64,000 bases of DNA from Maritalea sp051251695 (GTDB taxonomy: Bacteria > Pseudomonadota > Alphaproteobacteria > Rhizobiales > Devosiaceae): contig NZ_JBPOEU010000017.1 in the NCBI RefSeq assembly GCF_051251695.1, positions 1-64,000 of the forward strand. The letters are read 5' to 3'. Shown here in pieces: positions 34,987-42,574 of the stretch. Each line of letters starts with the position of its first letter. The first letter of the stretch is position 1. Position numbers and translations under genes: made by a program. Under the pieces are notes generated by a model that saw only the letters and a program-made list of their open reading frames with translations, ran no database searches and was not told the DNA's origin.

Positions 34987-35851
34987 ATTTGCTGCCTGCA
35001 TAATCAAGACATTGATCAATCTCGACCTTATAAATTTTGGAACTCATATCTAAGACGCTACGTTCGATGACAGAGCGGACGGCCCATTGGATGGGTTCAA
35101 GCGCACGATTGCCGCCACCAATATCAAATATTTGCTTGCCCCAAAGGAATGCAAATATGCCGCCTGAAACTTCTCGGCCAAGAATTTGTTTTTGCAACGA
35201 TACGGTGTTGACCACGCGCAAGGATTTGGAATCTACTAGGCGTAGGTCCATGCCCACATTCATGACGTATGTTTTGCCCTGAAAAGCGGCTTTGATACCT
35301 TGTATCGAGCTATCATTGTAAAAGCCGTTTACCCCTTGGGATGAAATATTGTAGTTGAGCTCGGTTATGCCGCCCAACAACAGGAAGTCAGACCCTTCGA
35401 TCATGCCCGCGTGAATTGGCCGATATGGCGATTTGGATGCGTTTGGGTTGAGGCGTGGATCGCCGCCCGCATCGCCGATTAGCTTGTTATTGGCCAATTT
35501 CAATTCGGCTTCCGGGATGCTCATGTCAAAACGTTCGACAAGGTTGGCACCAGCTTTGGAAAATGCGCTCATGGCCATCAAAGATGCACCTTGGGTGATT
35601 TTCTTACCGCCATCTTCGTCGGCTTTTTGAGTGTAATCTGAAATAGCGCCTACCGCGATGCGTGGAATGATCGCGCTTTTGGCTTTTGCCGCTTCGGCCA
35701 TACACGTCAACGCGCTTGAATAAATCGTGCCGTTTGCGGTGACTTGGGATCCGCCAATTGGCCGAGCGTAACCAAGTTCACTCTTGCTCATTGGTCCGCT
35801 GCAGGCAGCTAAAAGGCTGAGTGTTACGACTGTTGGGATTAGTTTTTTCAT
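34967..35851 (-). CDS. hfaB: CsgG-family lipoprotein HfaB (holdfast anchor secretion pore)
   Basis: A 294-residue lipoprotein: MKKLIPTVV... with lipobox LLAAC, so acylated at Cys about 17, then a CsgG/curli-secretion-channel fold (RIAVGAISDYTQK, ANLVERFD, DFLLLGGITELNY, VVNTVSLQKQI). CsgG forms a nonameric outer-membrane pore for amyloid-like subunits; in Caulobacter the homologue HfaB secretes HfaA and HfaD. The ATG at 35851 is preferred to a TTG at 35863 that overlaps the hfaA stop. It lies between the two presumptive substrates, in one operon. Confidence 0.85.
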   Translation of the reverse strand: MKKLIPTVVTLSLLAACSGPMSKSELGYARPIGGSQVTANGTIYSSALTCMAEAAKAKSAIIPRIAVGAISDYTQKADEDGGKKITQGASLMAMSAFSKAGANLVERFDMSIPEAELKLANNKLIGDAGGDPRLNPNASKSPYRPIHAGMIEGSDFLLLGGITELNYNISSQGVNGFYNDSSIQGIKAAFQGKTYVMNVGMDLRLVDSKSLRVVNTVSLQKQILGREVSGGIFAFLWGKQIFDIGGGNRALEPIQWAVRSVIERSVLDMSSKIYKVEIDQCLDYAGSKYDYFSG

Positions 35852-35859
35852 GTGTTCAC

Positions 35860-36288
35860 TCAAAATTTCAAATTGCCATTGAGCTCAATCGTACTTGATT
35901 GATCGCCGGTGTTGGTTTGGTCCGCGTCAACAATTACGGTGTTGTTGATACCCGAAGTAATCACGTTCATGATGTTGCCGCCCACAGTGACGTTGATGCC
36001 GCCGGTGGTTGAGGCTTTGTTGCCAGTTTGGTCAATTGCGCCGGTGGACAATACGCCATGGTCAAACAATATGCCGTGCCCGAAACCGGTGAATGAATTT
36101 GTGAAGGTGACATTGCCAGAGCTGTCGCGAAGGCCAAATTTGGGGACGGATTTTTCTTCGTCATTTTGCCAGCCATAGTGCTTTTCTGCCCACCCAGTTC
36201 CTGGGCTGCTCAGGTCGTTGGCGCTAGCGGCGAAGGGGAAAAACGCCCAACAAACACTCGATAATAAACAGATACTCAATTGGCGCAC
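35860..36288 (-). CDS. hfaA: Holdfast anchoring protein HfaA homologue (curlin-like)
   Basis: A 142-residue secreted protein. With the GTG at 36288 (AAGGA nine bases upstream) it begins with a compact signal peptide ending FAASA near residue 23; the ATG at 36330 would add 14 polar residues and has no ribosome site. The mature part is short, with Asn/Gln/Gly/Thr-rich sequence (GAIDQTGNKASTTGG, NIMNVITSGINN, DADQTNTGDQSS), as in HfaA, the amyloid-like anchor subunit related to curlin. First gene of hfaABD; a CtrA-like site lies about 60 bases upstream. Confidence 0.72.
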   Translation of the reverse strand: MRQLSICLLSSVCWAFFPFAASANDLSSPGTGWAEKHYGWQNDEEKSVPKFGLRDSSGNVTFTNSFTGFGHGILFDHGVLSTGAIDQTGNKASTTGGINVTVGGNIMNVITSGINNTVIVDADQTNTGDQSSTIELNGNLKF

Positions 36289-36345
36289 TTGGAGAAATCC
36301 TTCTGGTTTTGTCTCCACGATTTGGTGCAAAAGTAACTAAACTTG

Positions 36346-36361
36346 GTTAATTGATTGATAA
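36346..36361 (-). promoter_or_regulatory. CtrA-like binding site upstream of hfaA
   Basis: On the minus strand TTAT-CAATCAA-TTAAC differs by one base from the CtrA consensus TTAA-N7-TTAAC. It lies 58 bases upstream of the hfaA start and downstream of the terminator of the preceding gene, so it is well placed to act on a dedicated hfa promoter. Confidence 0.5.
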
Positions 36362-36363
36362 AC

Positions 36364-36394
36364 AAAAAAGGAGCAGCGATTTCTCGCTACCCCT
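36364..36394 (-). terminator. Rho-independent terminator of the HfaD-like repeat protein gene
   Basis: On the minus strand AGGGGTAGCGA pairs with TCGCTGCTCCT (two wobble pairs) around a GAAA tetraloop, followed by TTTTTT. It lies about 35 bases downstream of the stop codon at 36427 and separates that gene from hfaA. Confidence 0.8.
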
Positions 36395-36426
36395 CTTTTG
36401 GTCAACACTATGCGTGTTGATTATTC

Positions 36427-37137
36427 TTATTCGTCAGCGAATACGTTTGAGATATTCACAGAGTTGCCAATGGCAGCTGAGGTGATTTTCACGCCTTTTA
36501 GAGCTTCATTGATATTCACATTGGCAGTTGAAGTTGTGATTGCGCCAGCAACTTGATTTGAGTTGATGTCCAACACAGCACCAGGTGAAGACACTTTGAA
36601 CTGATTGTTAGATGCTAGGTTTGTCAACTCAAAGCTACCATTTTGTGTGCCGATGTTGATGTTTGAAACAGCAGCAGGATCGATTGGTGTTGGGTTTACA
36701 ACTGGTGGTGTGATGAATGATTGGTCATTGTCGATCGTAACATAATGTGTACCCAAACAGTCACCAGTATCACAAGGGTTGCCAGCTGTTTTGATGTCGA
36801 CATTTGAACCAATTGCCAAGTTGGCGATTTTTGTTTTGCCCCAAACTTCATGAACATCGACGTTTACATCTGAAAAAACATCTGCACCAAATGATTGTGT
36901 TGTCGAAATGTTTGCATCACCGATTAGGTTTGCCTGGAAGTCGTTGCCAATGGCAATGCCGGTAACTTCTAGGTTCTTTGCAACTGAACCAATATTTACA
37001 TTTGTTTCCTGCGTTACGAAAGCTGGAGATGTCTGAGTGTTGGAGACATATGAAGTAAGATCCCAAGCAGATGCAGCAAATGTTGTGGTTGCAAGTGCCA
37101 ATGCAGCGACTGAAAGTGTTTTGAATGTGTTACGCAT
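36427..37137 (-). CDS. Secreted repeat protein resembling HfaD, adjacent to hfaABD
   Basis: A 236-residue protein with a signal peptide ending TFAASA near residue 24. The mature part has four imperfect repeats, each with a strand pair and a [IL]xxAxGN-like turn: VTGIAIGNDF, IANLAIGSNV, LTNLASNNQF and ITSAAIGNSV, each preceded by an N-[VI]-[ND]-[IV] strand. The same turn signature recurs in HfaD. One Cys pair (PCDTGDCLG) could form a disulfide. The ATG at 37137 follows AGAGG; an upstream start at 37188 would disrupt the signal peptide. It has its own terminator. A surface or holdfast-associated fibre or adhesin subunit is likely, but this is inferred. Confidence 0.65.
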   Translation of the reverse strand: MRNTFKTLSVAALALATTTFAASAWDLTSYVSNTQTSPAFVTQETNVNIGSVAKNLEVTGIAIGNDFQANLIGDANISTTQSFGADVFSDVNVDVHEVWGKTKIANLAIGSNVDIKTAGNPCDTGDCLGTHYVTIDNDQSFITPPVVNPTPIDPAAVSNINIGTQNGSFELTNLASNNQFKVSSPGAVLDINSNQVAGAITTSTANVNINEALKGVKITSAAIGNSVNISNVFADE

Positions 37138-37244
37138 AATAACCTCTATTTGTTTTGACCAAAGTTTCCGCCCTGAAGCGGTTGTCAAATAGAGTGCAAA
37201 CGGTGTGCCAGTTTTTTTGTGTCAAATTGGCGCATATTTGAGCT

Positions 37245-37274
37245 GTTTACGTCCCGTTAATGATTAACGTAAAC
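37245..37274. promoter_or_regulatory. Overlapping palindromes upstream of the HfaD-like gene
   Basis: CGTTAATGATTAACG (37255-37269) is a perfect palindrome with a one-base centre. A second dyad, GTTTACG (37245-37251) with CGTAAAC (37268-37274), overlaps it with a shifted centre. They lie about 110 bases upstream of the HfaD-like gene start and 135 bases before the end of the upstream gene. The binding protein is unknown; the TTAAC halves resemble CtrA half-sites but the spacing is wrong. Confidence 0.45.
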
Positions 37275-37407
37275 CCCAATCTGGTACAGCTGCACCAAAA
37301 TGCGCCAAGTTGTTAAAATGTGATCTTTTTGCGTGCCAAGTTTTTTGGCCTCCGCCCATGGCAATTGGAGCAATTGCGCTACCGGCTCTGTTCAATGTTG
37401 TGATTGA

Positions 37408-38184
37408 TCAGTTGAGCTTTGTCGCCAGCTTGAATTTTTTCAACTCAGCTTGCGTGAAATAGTAAAGCTTTTCTGGCGGGGTTTCTAACGCATGAACCCA
37501 AAGTGTGGGATCTATTCCCATGTCGACAAGATGCTTGGTGATCTGGGCCGTTGTGGTTTGAGCGTCTGACATGGCTTGTGGTGCAGATATTTTGCCGCTG
37601 GCCCCATAAATTTGATGAACGCCAATGGTTGCCTTTTTACCCGCTACACGGGATACGCCGCCAGCAAATACAATCGGGCACGAAGAAGCGCAGTAACCGC
37701 CATCTTCAACAAGGGTGTTAAACCCTAAGTCTCGAATTTTGTCGGAAATTTCCAAAGCGTCGCTTACAGACCCGCCAGGGGAATTGATTTGCACGGTCTT
37801 GATATATTCCTTGGTGCGGTCAAGTTCGACTTTTATGCGTTCTGCTGCGCCGGGGTCGATATGCCCGGATAACAGCATGATCCCATTGGGGGCCAATGTT
37901 GCACTCATCGGAGCCGATAAAATGTCGGGCTGAACGGTGATTTGTTCAGTTGGACGATATTGGGGAGCGTTTGGGTTGATCTCTGGCCGATCAACCGCTG
38001 GCAAAATAGGTCGATCTGTTTGTAAAGGATCTACCCCGTCTTGGTTATCTAGCGCGGTGAAGTCGAGATAAAGCACCGTGGCGCTGCCGATCAAGAGGCC
38101 AAAGAAAATGGTGCGCATCAGATTAGCGTCGCTGGGCCAGCCCCACCATTTGGATTTTGGTATATCGGTTTCACCAACGCTCAT
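37408..38184 (-). CDS. Membrane-anchored ClpP/crotonase-fold protein (COG3904-like)
   Basis: A 258-residue protein with one N-terminal transmembrane helix (RTIFFGLLIGSATVLYL, about 24-40), a Pro-rich linker and a periplasmic ClpP-like domain. INSPGGSVSDALEI (about 133-146) matches the oxyanion loop, YCASSCPIVFAGG (164-176) holds the candidate nucleophilic Ser flanked by two cysteines, and IGVHQIYG (187-194) the His. Proteins of this type are predicted periplasmic proteases. Its start overlaps the upstream gene by four bases, implying a joint complex. Confidence 0.7.
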   Translation of the reverse strand: MSVGETDIPKSKWWGWPSDANLMRTIFFGLLIGSATVLYLDFTALDNQDGVDPLQTDRPILPAVDRPEINPNAPQYRPTEQITVQPDILSAPMSATLAPNGIMLLSGHIDPGAAERIKVELDRTKEYIKTVQINSPGGSVSDALEISDKIRDLGFNTLVEDGGYCASSCPIVFAGGVSRVAGKKATIGVHQIYGASGKISAPQAMSDAQTTTAQITKHLVDMGIDPTLWVHALETPPEKLYYFTQAELKKFKLATKLN

Positions 38185-39530
38185 GTGGATTTATTGTCTT
38201 TTTTATAGTCTTGACGTTTTGCCGCATCGATAGGGGTTACGTTTGGATCGTCAGACGTTGCCACCTCGGGAACCTGTTCGGGCTCGTCTTCTTCAACTTC
38301 TTCGGTTTGAGGAGGGTCGCTTGGTTCGCTAGCGGGTCGAGCGTTGGTATTCATTTCATTGAACAGACTAACCGCGCGCATCATTTCAGCGGCGGTGATT
38401 TTGTCCGCTACGTCTAGGGTTTGCGCTTCACGACGGCTGGCAGAATAAACAACCGCGAGGATGAGCACCAAAACCATGGGCAAAAGATCAATTGAGATCG
38501 CTCCGGCCCAGCTTGGTAAAAAGTCCCGAGCGTAGAGCAGCACCGCTTCGGCAGATGAAAGGGGCACAAACCGACGCGGTTGAACTCTTGGTTGTTCGAG
38601 GATGGCATCGGCAGCTGTTTTAAGCGCTACGGACTGGGCCTGCACTGCGCCCATTACTGAACGCATAACCGCATCTTGGCGTGCGGCTAAATCTTGCGTG
38701 CCGCCATCAGCTGCTGGCGCAATGAAGCCAAGGGATAAATCATCAGCCGATCGGCTAACCGATGATGCGATAGATGTTTCTTGCAAGGCCGCGATGACCC
38801 CGGTTAGGGCAACAGCTTCTGCGGCGAATTTATCGGCGCGGGGTTGCACCTCACCTTCGCCAGAAACCAAGGCGCGCATGTTGGCCAAATGAGTTGATCC
38901 TTGCTCGAACGAAGCGCTAACGGTGCTACGCGATGCCAAAATGGTGTCGCCCAACTCATCAAGTTGCGCGGACATTTGGGTGAGCAATTGCACAACGGAG
39001 CCGGAACCTGACGTGCCGGTTAAAGCACCCGACTGGCGTTCGTCATCGGCCAATCTTGAAAAGCGAGAGGAAGCGCGTTGGACGTCGGGCAATAGACTTT
39101 GGGCGGCAAGGGCATTGCCGTGGGCGGCGTCGAGGTCGGCCACATAATCTTCCAGCGTTACCGCTAAATGCTGTTCCAAAGCGGCAGACCCAGCAAGGGC
39201 GGCGGCGTTCAACCAAGACGACATGGCGACAATCATCAAACTGCCAAGCCCCATGACAGCAATCAGGGAGACACGCCGTGCGGTGTCGCGCATTAGGGGC
39301 AGGAATTTCATCATATAGGTCCAAAAGGCATAAATGCCGACGGACACGGCCACTGAATATATGATTGCTGCTGCAAAAACAGTGTCAGAGGAACCGTCGA
39401 GCAAGCTGCGGACGCCTAGATAGGTATAGACACCACTAGCAAGCGCCAGCACCGCAAGGGCAAATCGCGTCATTGTTTCGAGGCTTTTCACCCCATCCCG
39501 CAGGCGAACAGCATTATTGTCGTCGAGCAT
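38181..39530 (-). CDS. Large membrane protein of unknown function paired with the ClpP-like protein
   Basis: A 449-residue protein: three predicted N-terminal helices (about 22-40, 50-72, 84-110), a long Ala/Ser-rich helical region probably in the periplasm (about 115-330), a further transmembrane helix (ISIDLLPMVLVLILAVVY), and a strongly acidic cytoplasmic tail (EEVEEDEPEQVPE). Its stop overlaps the ATG of the ClpP-like gene by four bases, so the two are translationally coupled. No family recognised. The layout might suit a receptor or scaffold that the protease acts on or with. Confidence 0.55.
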   Translation of the reverse strand: MLDDNNAVRLRDGVKSLETMTRFALAVLALASGVYTYLGVRSLLDGSSDTVFAAAIIYSVAVSVGIYAFWTYMMKFLPLMRDTARRVSLIAVMGLGSLMIVAMSSWLNAAALAGSAALEQHLAVTLEDYVADLDAAHGNALAAQSLLPDVQRASSRFSRLADDERQSGALTGTSGSGSVVQLLTQMSAQLDELGDTILASRSTVSASFEQGSTHLANMRALVSGEGEVQPRADKFAAEAVALTGVIAALQETSIASSVSRSADDLSLGFIAPAADGGTQDLAARQDAVMRSVMGAVQAQSVALKTAADAILEQPRVQPRRFVPLSSAEAVLLYARDFLPSWAGAISIDLLPMVLVLILAVVYSASRREAQTLDVADKITAAEMMRAVSLFNEMNTNARPASEPSDPPQTEEVEEDEPEQVPEVATSDDPNVTPIDAAKRQDYKKDNKST

Positions 39531-39607
39531 CGCAATCGGTCCTCAAATAAGTTTGACCTATATTAAGGGGATAAATCGCGACTAAAAAAGGGCAGTTGGC
39601 AAGATTG

Positions 39608-40246
39608 TCAGCTTGTTGAGCTTTTATGGTTAGCGCTGAAGCTATTGTTGCGCCAATAAACCAGTAAATAGACAAGCCAGATATATATGCCCGTTTCCAT
39701 CAAGCGTTGCGCGAGACCAACATATTGATTGTCAGCAGTAACGTTCATCAAAAATATCAATAGAACTGGCGCGCAAGTATAGGTTAGGCGCTTGAGTTCA
39801 TCCGGTTTTTTACCGATGGGGCTATAATAGGTCAAAATCGCGAGGCCCAATATGGCGCATAAATAGGCGATCAACCCCGAACTGACATGCACGATATGGG
39901 TTATTGATGGATCGTCTGGGCGACATTCAAAATCACACGGCGAGAGTGATGCAACGCCGATGAGGATTGGATAGGCAAGAAAGATGGCAAAACCGACCTT
40001 GAGGGCCGTGGATTTTGGCATGTAAGTGTAGGCAAAACGAAGTCCGATAAGCAAAACGACTTCAACAACAAAATAGCCGGCCAAATTGACCAACTGCGCG
40101 TTGGGTGCGCCTTGCGCGCCCAATTCACTCATGAATTGGGTGATGTGACTATAATTTGGATAATTGGTGGCCCCAATAACAACGGTCGCCGCCAGCCAAA
40201 AATAGCTGATTATGACCAAAGTCAGCGCTAGATCACGTTTTTTCAT
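39608..40246 (-). CDS. DUF998 family membrane protein
   Basis: A 212-residue integral membrane protein with six predicted helices. NYSHITQFMSELGAQGAPNA is the DUF998 hallmark (HxxSxLGxxG-like between helices 1 and 2), and LSPCDFECRPDDPSITHIVHV another conserved loop. Function unknown. Same orientation as its neighbours but separated by gaps, so probably its own transcript. Confidence 0.8.
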   Translation of the reverse strand: MKKRDLALTLVIISYFWLAATVVIGATNYPNYSHITQFMSELGAQGAPNAQLVNLAGYFVVEVVLLIGLRFAYTYMPKSTALKVGFAIFLAYPILIGVASLSPCDFECRPDDPSITHIVHVSSGLIAYLCAILGLAILTYYSPIGKKPDELKRLTYTCAPVLLIFLMNVTADNQYVGLAQRLMETGIYIWLVYLLVYWRNNSFSANHKSSTS

Positions 40247-40301
40247 ACAAATCCCAGACTAAACATATCAAGATGGACTTAGCGGCGAAAAGTCAGGCAC
40301 G

Positions 40302-40952
40302 TCAACTGATCCGCAAGGGCTGATATAGAGAATGCTGGATGATGATTTTTTCAACCCGTTTGCGTTTAGCTGGCGTTGGTAGATCTGGAAGTCTGTTTTT
40401 TAGCACGTCGACCATGTCGGCTTGTTGATCAATGGGGATCGTGTTTGCGGCTATTTCTGCGTACATGGGGAGTTGATTGGGAGCCGCGCTTTTAAGCTGG
40501 GTCAGCAGTTTGGGCATTGCTGTATCTCTATATTGCTCGTTTCCAGCAAGGGCCACGAGAACTTCAACGGCTCTATCTTTTGCGATGACTGAGCCACGTT
40601 CAGCGGCTTGTAAAATCTTATCTAGTTGATCAAATACCGCACCGGGGTGTGCCGTCCCAATATGGGCGATTGCAGTGAGCGAACCCCACAAAATTCGATT
40701 GTCTTTGGTGGATAAGAGGTCGAACAAAAACGAGGTTTTTTGATCAAACGAGCCCGGAGAAATTGCAGCAACTTCATAAAGCACTTTAATCGCATCATGC
40801 TTTTGCGCTTTGTTGCCGTTTGCTACAATACCGAAGAGTTCCAAAACATCAGCGCTGTTTTCAGACTTCGCAGCAATTCGCTTTGCCAATTCGATATTTG
40901 GCTCTTCGTCATTGCGCTCAAGAGCGCAGGCGAGCTGATCTGCTAGACTCAT
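40302..40952 (-). CDS. HEAT-repeat-like protein
   Basis: A 216-residue all-helical protein with HEAT-like repeats (KAQKHDAIKVLYEVAAISPG, NRILWGSLTAIAHIGTAHPG, AKDRAVEVLVALAGNEQYR). Such scaffolds mediate protein contacts. The ATG at 40952 shares one base with the stop codon of the zinc-ribbon gene (TAATG), so the two are coupled; the apparent longer frame to 40997 lies within the neighbour. Partner and role unknown. Confidence 0.65.
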   Translation of the reverse strand: MSLADQLACALERNDEEPNIELAKRIAAKSENSADVLELFGIVANGNKAQKHDAIKVLYEVAAISPGSFDQKTSFLFDLLSTKDNRILWGSLTAIAHIGTAHPGAVFDQLDKILQAAERGSVIAKDRAVEVLVALAGNEQYRDTAMPKLLTQLKSAAPNQLPMYAEIAANTIPIDQQADMVDVLKNRLPDLPTPAKRKRVEKIIIQHSLYQPLRIS

Positions 40953-41203
40953 TATTGCCACCGTTCCAGTTTCGGTAACCCGCGGGTAAAAAGCCACGCC
41001 ATAAATTTGGGCATGCCTTGTTTTTGGAGTTGCTCAACACAAAAGTCTTGCATTTCACTCACCGTAAAATTGGGTTGTTTGAATTCACCAGCTTCATAGC
41101 AGAGCGAGCAATATTTTTCACTCTTTTGGCCATCGGCTTCGGTGCCGCCGCCATTTGGGTCTTTCTTGAGCGGCATCGAGCAGCTTTGACAAAGTCCGGA
41201 CAT
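40952..41203 (-). CDS. Small zinc-ribbon protein
   Basis: An 83-residue protein with four cysteines in CQSCSMPL and YCSLCYEAGEF, the putative zinc-ribbon domain family usually starting CQSCGMPL, followed by a helical C-terminus. GAGGA precedes the ATG at 41203; the TTG at 41209 is rejected. It precedes the HEAT-repeat gene and is divergent from a MerR regulator; a dyad in the gap could regulate both. Function unknown. Confidence 0.75.
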   Translation of the reverse strand: MSGLCQSCSMPLKKDPNGGGTEADGQKSEKYCSLCYEAGEFKQPNFTVSEMQDFCVEQLQKQGMPKFMAWLFTRGLPKLERWQ

Positions 41204-41288
41204 GATCAAATCCTCAAGTTACTTAATTGTGCAAATCTGGCGGTTATGTCCACCAGCAGATTGCATGGGCATGAGTGTTGATATAAAA

Positions 41289-41310
41289 ACCATGGAGTAA
41301 AGTCAATGGT
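41289..41310. promoter_or_regulatory. Candidate MerR-type operator
   Basis: The outer arms ACCAT (41289-41293) and ATGGT (41306-41310) bound a 22-base imperfect dyad. Read on the minus strand it begins ACCATTGACTTTACTCC, with a TTGACT -35-like element, a form common in MerR-family target promoters with overlong spacers. It lies between merR and the divergent zinc-ribbon gene. Confidence 0.45.
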
Positions 41311-41338
41311 TTGTAATCTTGGGTTTTGGAAATTTGAA

Positions 41339-41695
41339 ATGCGCATAGGGGAATTGTCAAAGCGAAGTGGATTGAGCCGTGACACAATTCGCTTTTACGA
41401 ACGCGAGGGTCTGATCCAATCTATGCCAGCACTAGAAGCGACTAATAGCTATCGCCATTATCCCGAAGAAATTTTGGACCGGTTGGATGTTATTGGTCAG
41501 GCGCAAGATGCAGGCTTTTCCATTTCAGATTTGAAATACCTAACTGCGTTCTGGGATGGCACAGGCCAAGATTTTGATGGTGAGGGCTTTTTGAAGGTCA
41601 AGGCGCAGGAAGTGAAAACCACCATCGAGCGGGCACAAGGGTTTTTGAATTTGCTAGAAGTTACGATAGAATCGTTGGAGAGAGGACCGTCTTAG
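41339..41695 (+). CDS. MerR-family transcriptional regulator
   Basis: A 118-residue regulator opening MRIGELSKRSGLSRDTIRFYEREGLI, the unmistakable MerR winged-helix motif, followed by the wing (NSYRHYPEEILDRL) and a C-terminal dimerisation helix. It lacks metal-binding cysteines, so the signal is probably organic or redox. ATG 41339 is chosen since MerR proteins begin here; the ATG at 41306 lies inside the candidate operator. Divergent from the zinc-ribbon and HEAT-repeat genes, its likely targets. Confidence 0.85.
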   Translation: MRIGELSKRSGLSRDTIRFYEREGLIQSMPALEATNSYRHYPEEILDRLDVIGQAQDAGFSISDLKYLTAFWDGTGQDFDGEGFLKVKAQEVKTTIERAQGFLNLLEVTIESLERGPS

Positions 41696-41729
41696 TTTTA
41701 CCCAATGCGGCCCTCAAGTTTTGTTGAAA

Positions 41730-42440
41730 TTAGATCTGTGTGGCCAACTCTAAGGATAATTGTGCCATATCGGTCAGTGATGATTGACGTTGTTCTGCGT
41801 CGATTTCGTCACCGGTCAGAATGCAATCGGTCATGGTGCAAATGGCGATGGCGCGGCATTTTTTGGCTGATGCAATGGTGTAAAGCGCGGCGGCTTCCAT
41901 TTCAACGGCAAGAATATCATGGTCGATCAATGGCTGGTAGCTTTCGATGCCCTTGGGCTGATAAAAGCTATCAGACGAAACAATGCCGCCTGCGTGCCAC
42001 TTCATTTCTTTGCTGTCTGCCAAATCTGCAGCTTTTCGCATTAAACCAAAGTCGGCATGTGGTGCATAAGTAAAATGGCCAAACACATGGTCGAACATTT
42101 TGCTTTCGGTTGACGCCGATGCGCCGAGCACGAGATCGCGCACTTTGACTTTTTTATTCAGGCCGCCACAGGTGCCGATGCGAATTAGGTTTTTCACCTC
42201 GTATTTGTCGATCAGTTCATTGACATAAATCGCCAAAGAAGGCTGGCCCATGCCTGTGGCTTGAACGCTTACGGGTTTGCCGTTGAATGTGCCGGTGTAG
42301 CCCAAACAATTGCGCACCGAATTGACCAGCTTAACGTCTTGCAAAAAGGTGTCCGCAACCCATTTTGCGCGCAATGGATCGCCAGGAAGAAGAACGGTTT
42401 CAGCGTAGTCATCAGGTTTTGCATTATTGTGGGGCGTCAT
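41730..42440 (-). CDS. deoD: Purine nucleoside phosphorylase, DeoD type
   Basis: A 236-residue hexameric-type phosphorylase cleaving purine (deoxy)nucleosides to base and (deoxy)ribose-1-phosphate. ETVLLPGDPLRAKWVAD (phosphate site), IRIGTCGGL, and AVEMEAAALYTIA (ribose contact) are the family motifs. A GGAGAG site precedes the ATG at 42440. It is divergent from leuD with about 130 bases between and convergent with merR. The first N-terminal residues are shorter in hydrophobicity than the E. coli form but the fold is intact. Confidence 0.93.
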   Translation of the reverse strand: MTPHNNAKPDDYAETVLLPGDPLRAKWVADTFLQDVKLVNSVRNCLGYTGTFNGKPVSVQATGMGQPSLAIYVNELIDKYEVKNLIRIGTCGGLNKKVKVRDLVLGASASTESKMFDHVFGHFTYAPHADFGLMRKAADLADSKEMKWHAGGIVSSDSFYQPKGIESYQPLIDHDILAVEMEAAALYTIASAKKCRAIAICTMTDCILTGDEIDAEQRQSSLTDMAQLSLELATQI

Positions 42441-42574
42441 TTTACTCTCCGGTCAAATATTTTTTCTGGCATCTAGGCACTTTTTGCGCACTGATTCAAC
42501 GGTTCATTCACGGGGATGGCTTGACGCTTGTGCGAGGCTGGGGCATTGAAGGGCTGAATTATAAGGATATGCAA

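Noticed and set aside
35020..35863. A true amyloid curli (csg) operon
   Set aside because: The CsgG-like gene lies between HfaA- and HfaD-like genes, and CsgA/CsgB, CsgE and CsgF are absent, so the holdfast-anchor interpretation fits better.
37245..37274. CtrA site in the palindrome upstream of the HfaD-like gene
   Set aside because: The TTAA halves are separated by three bases where the consensus requires seven.
42365..42574. 70-residue extension of LeuD
   Set aside because: The extension overlaps the deoD start region on the other strand, contains no LeuD sequence, and ATG 42575 has a good ribosome site.
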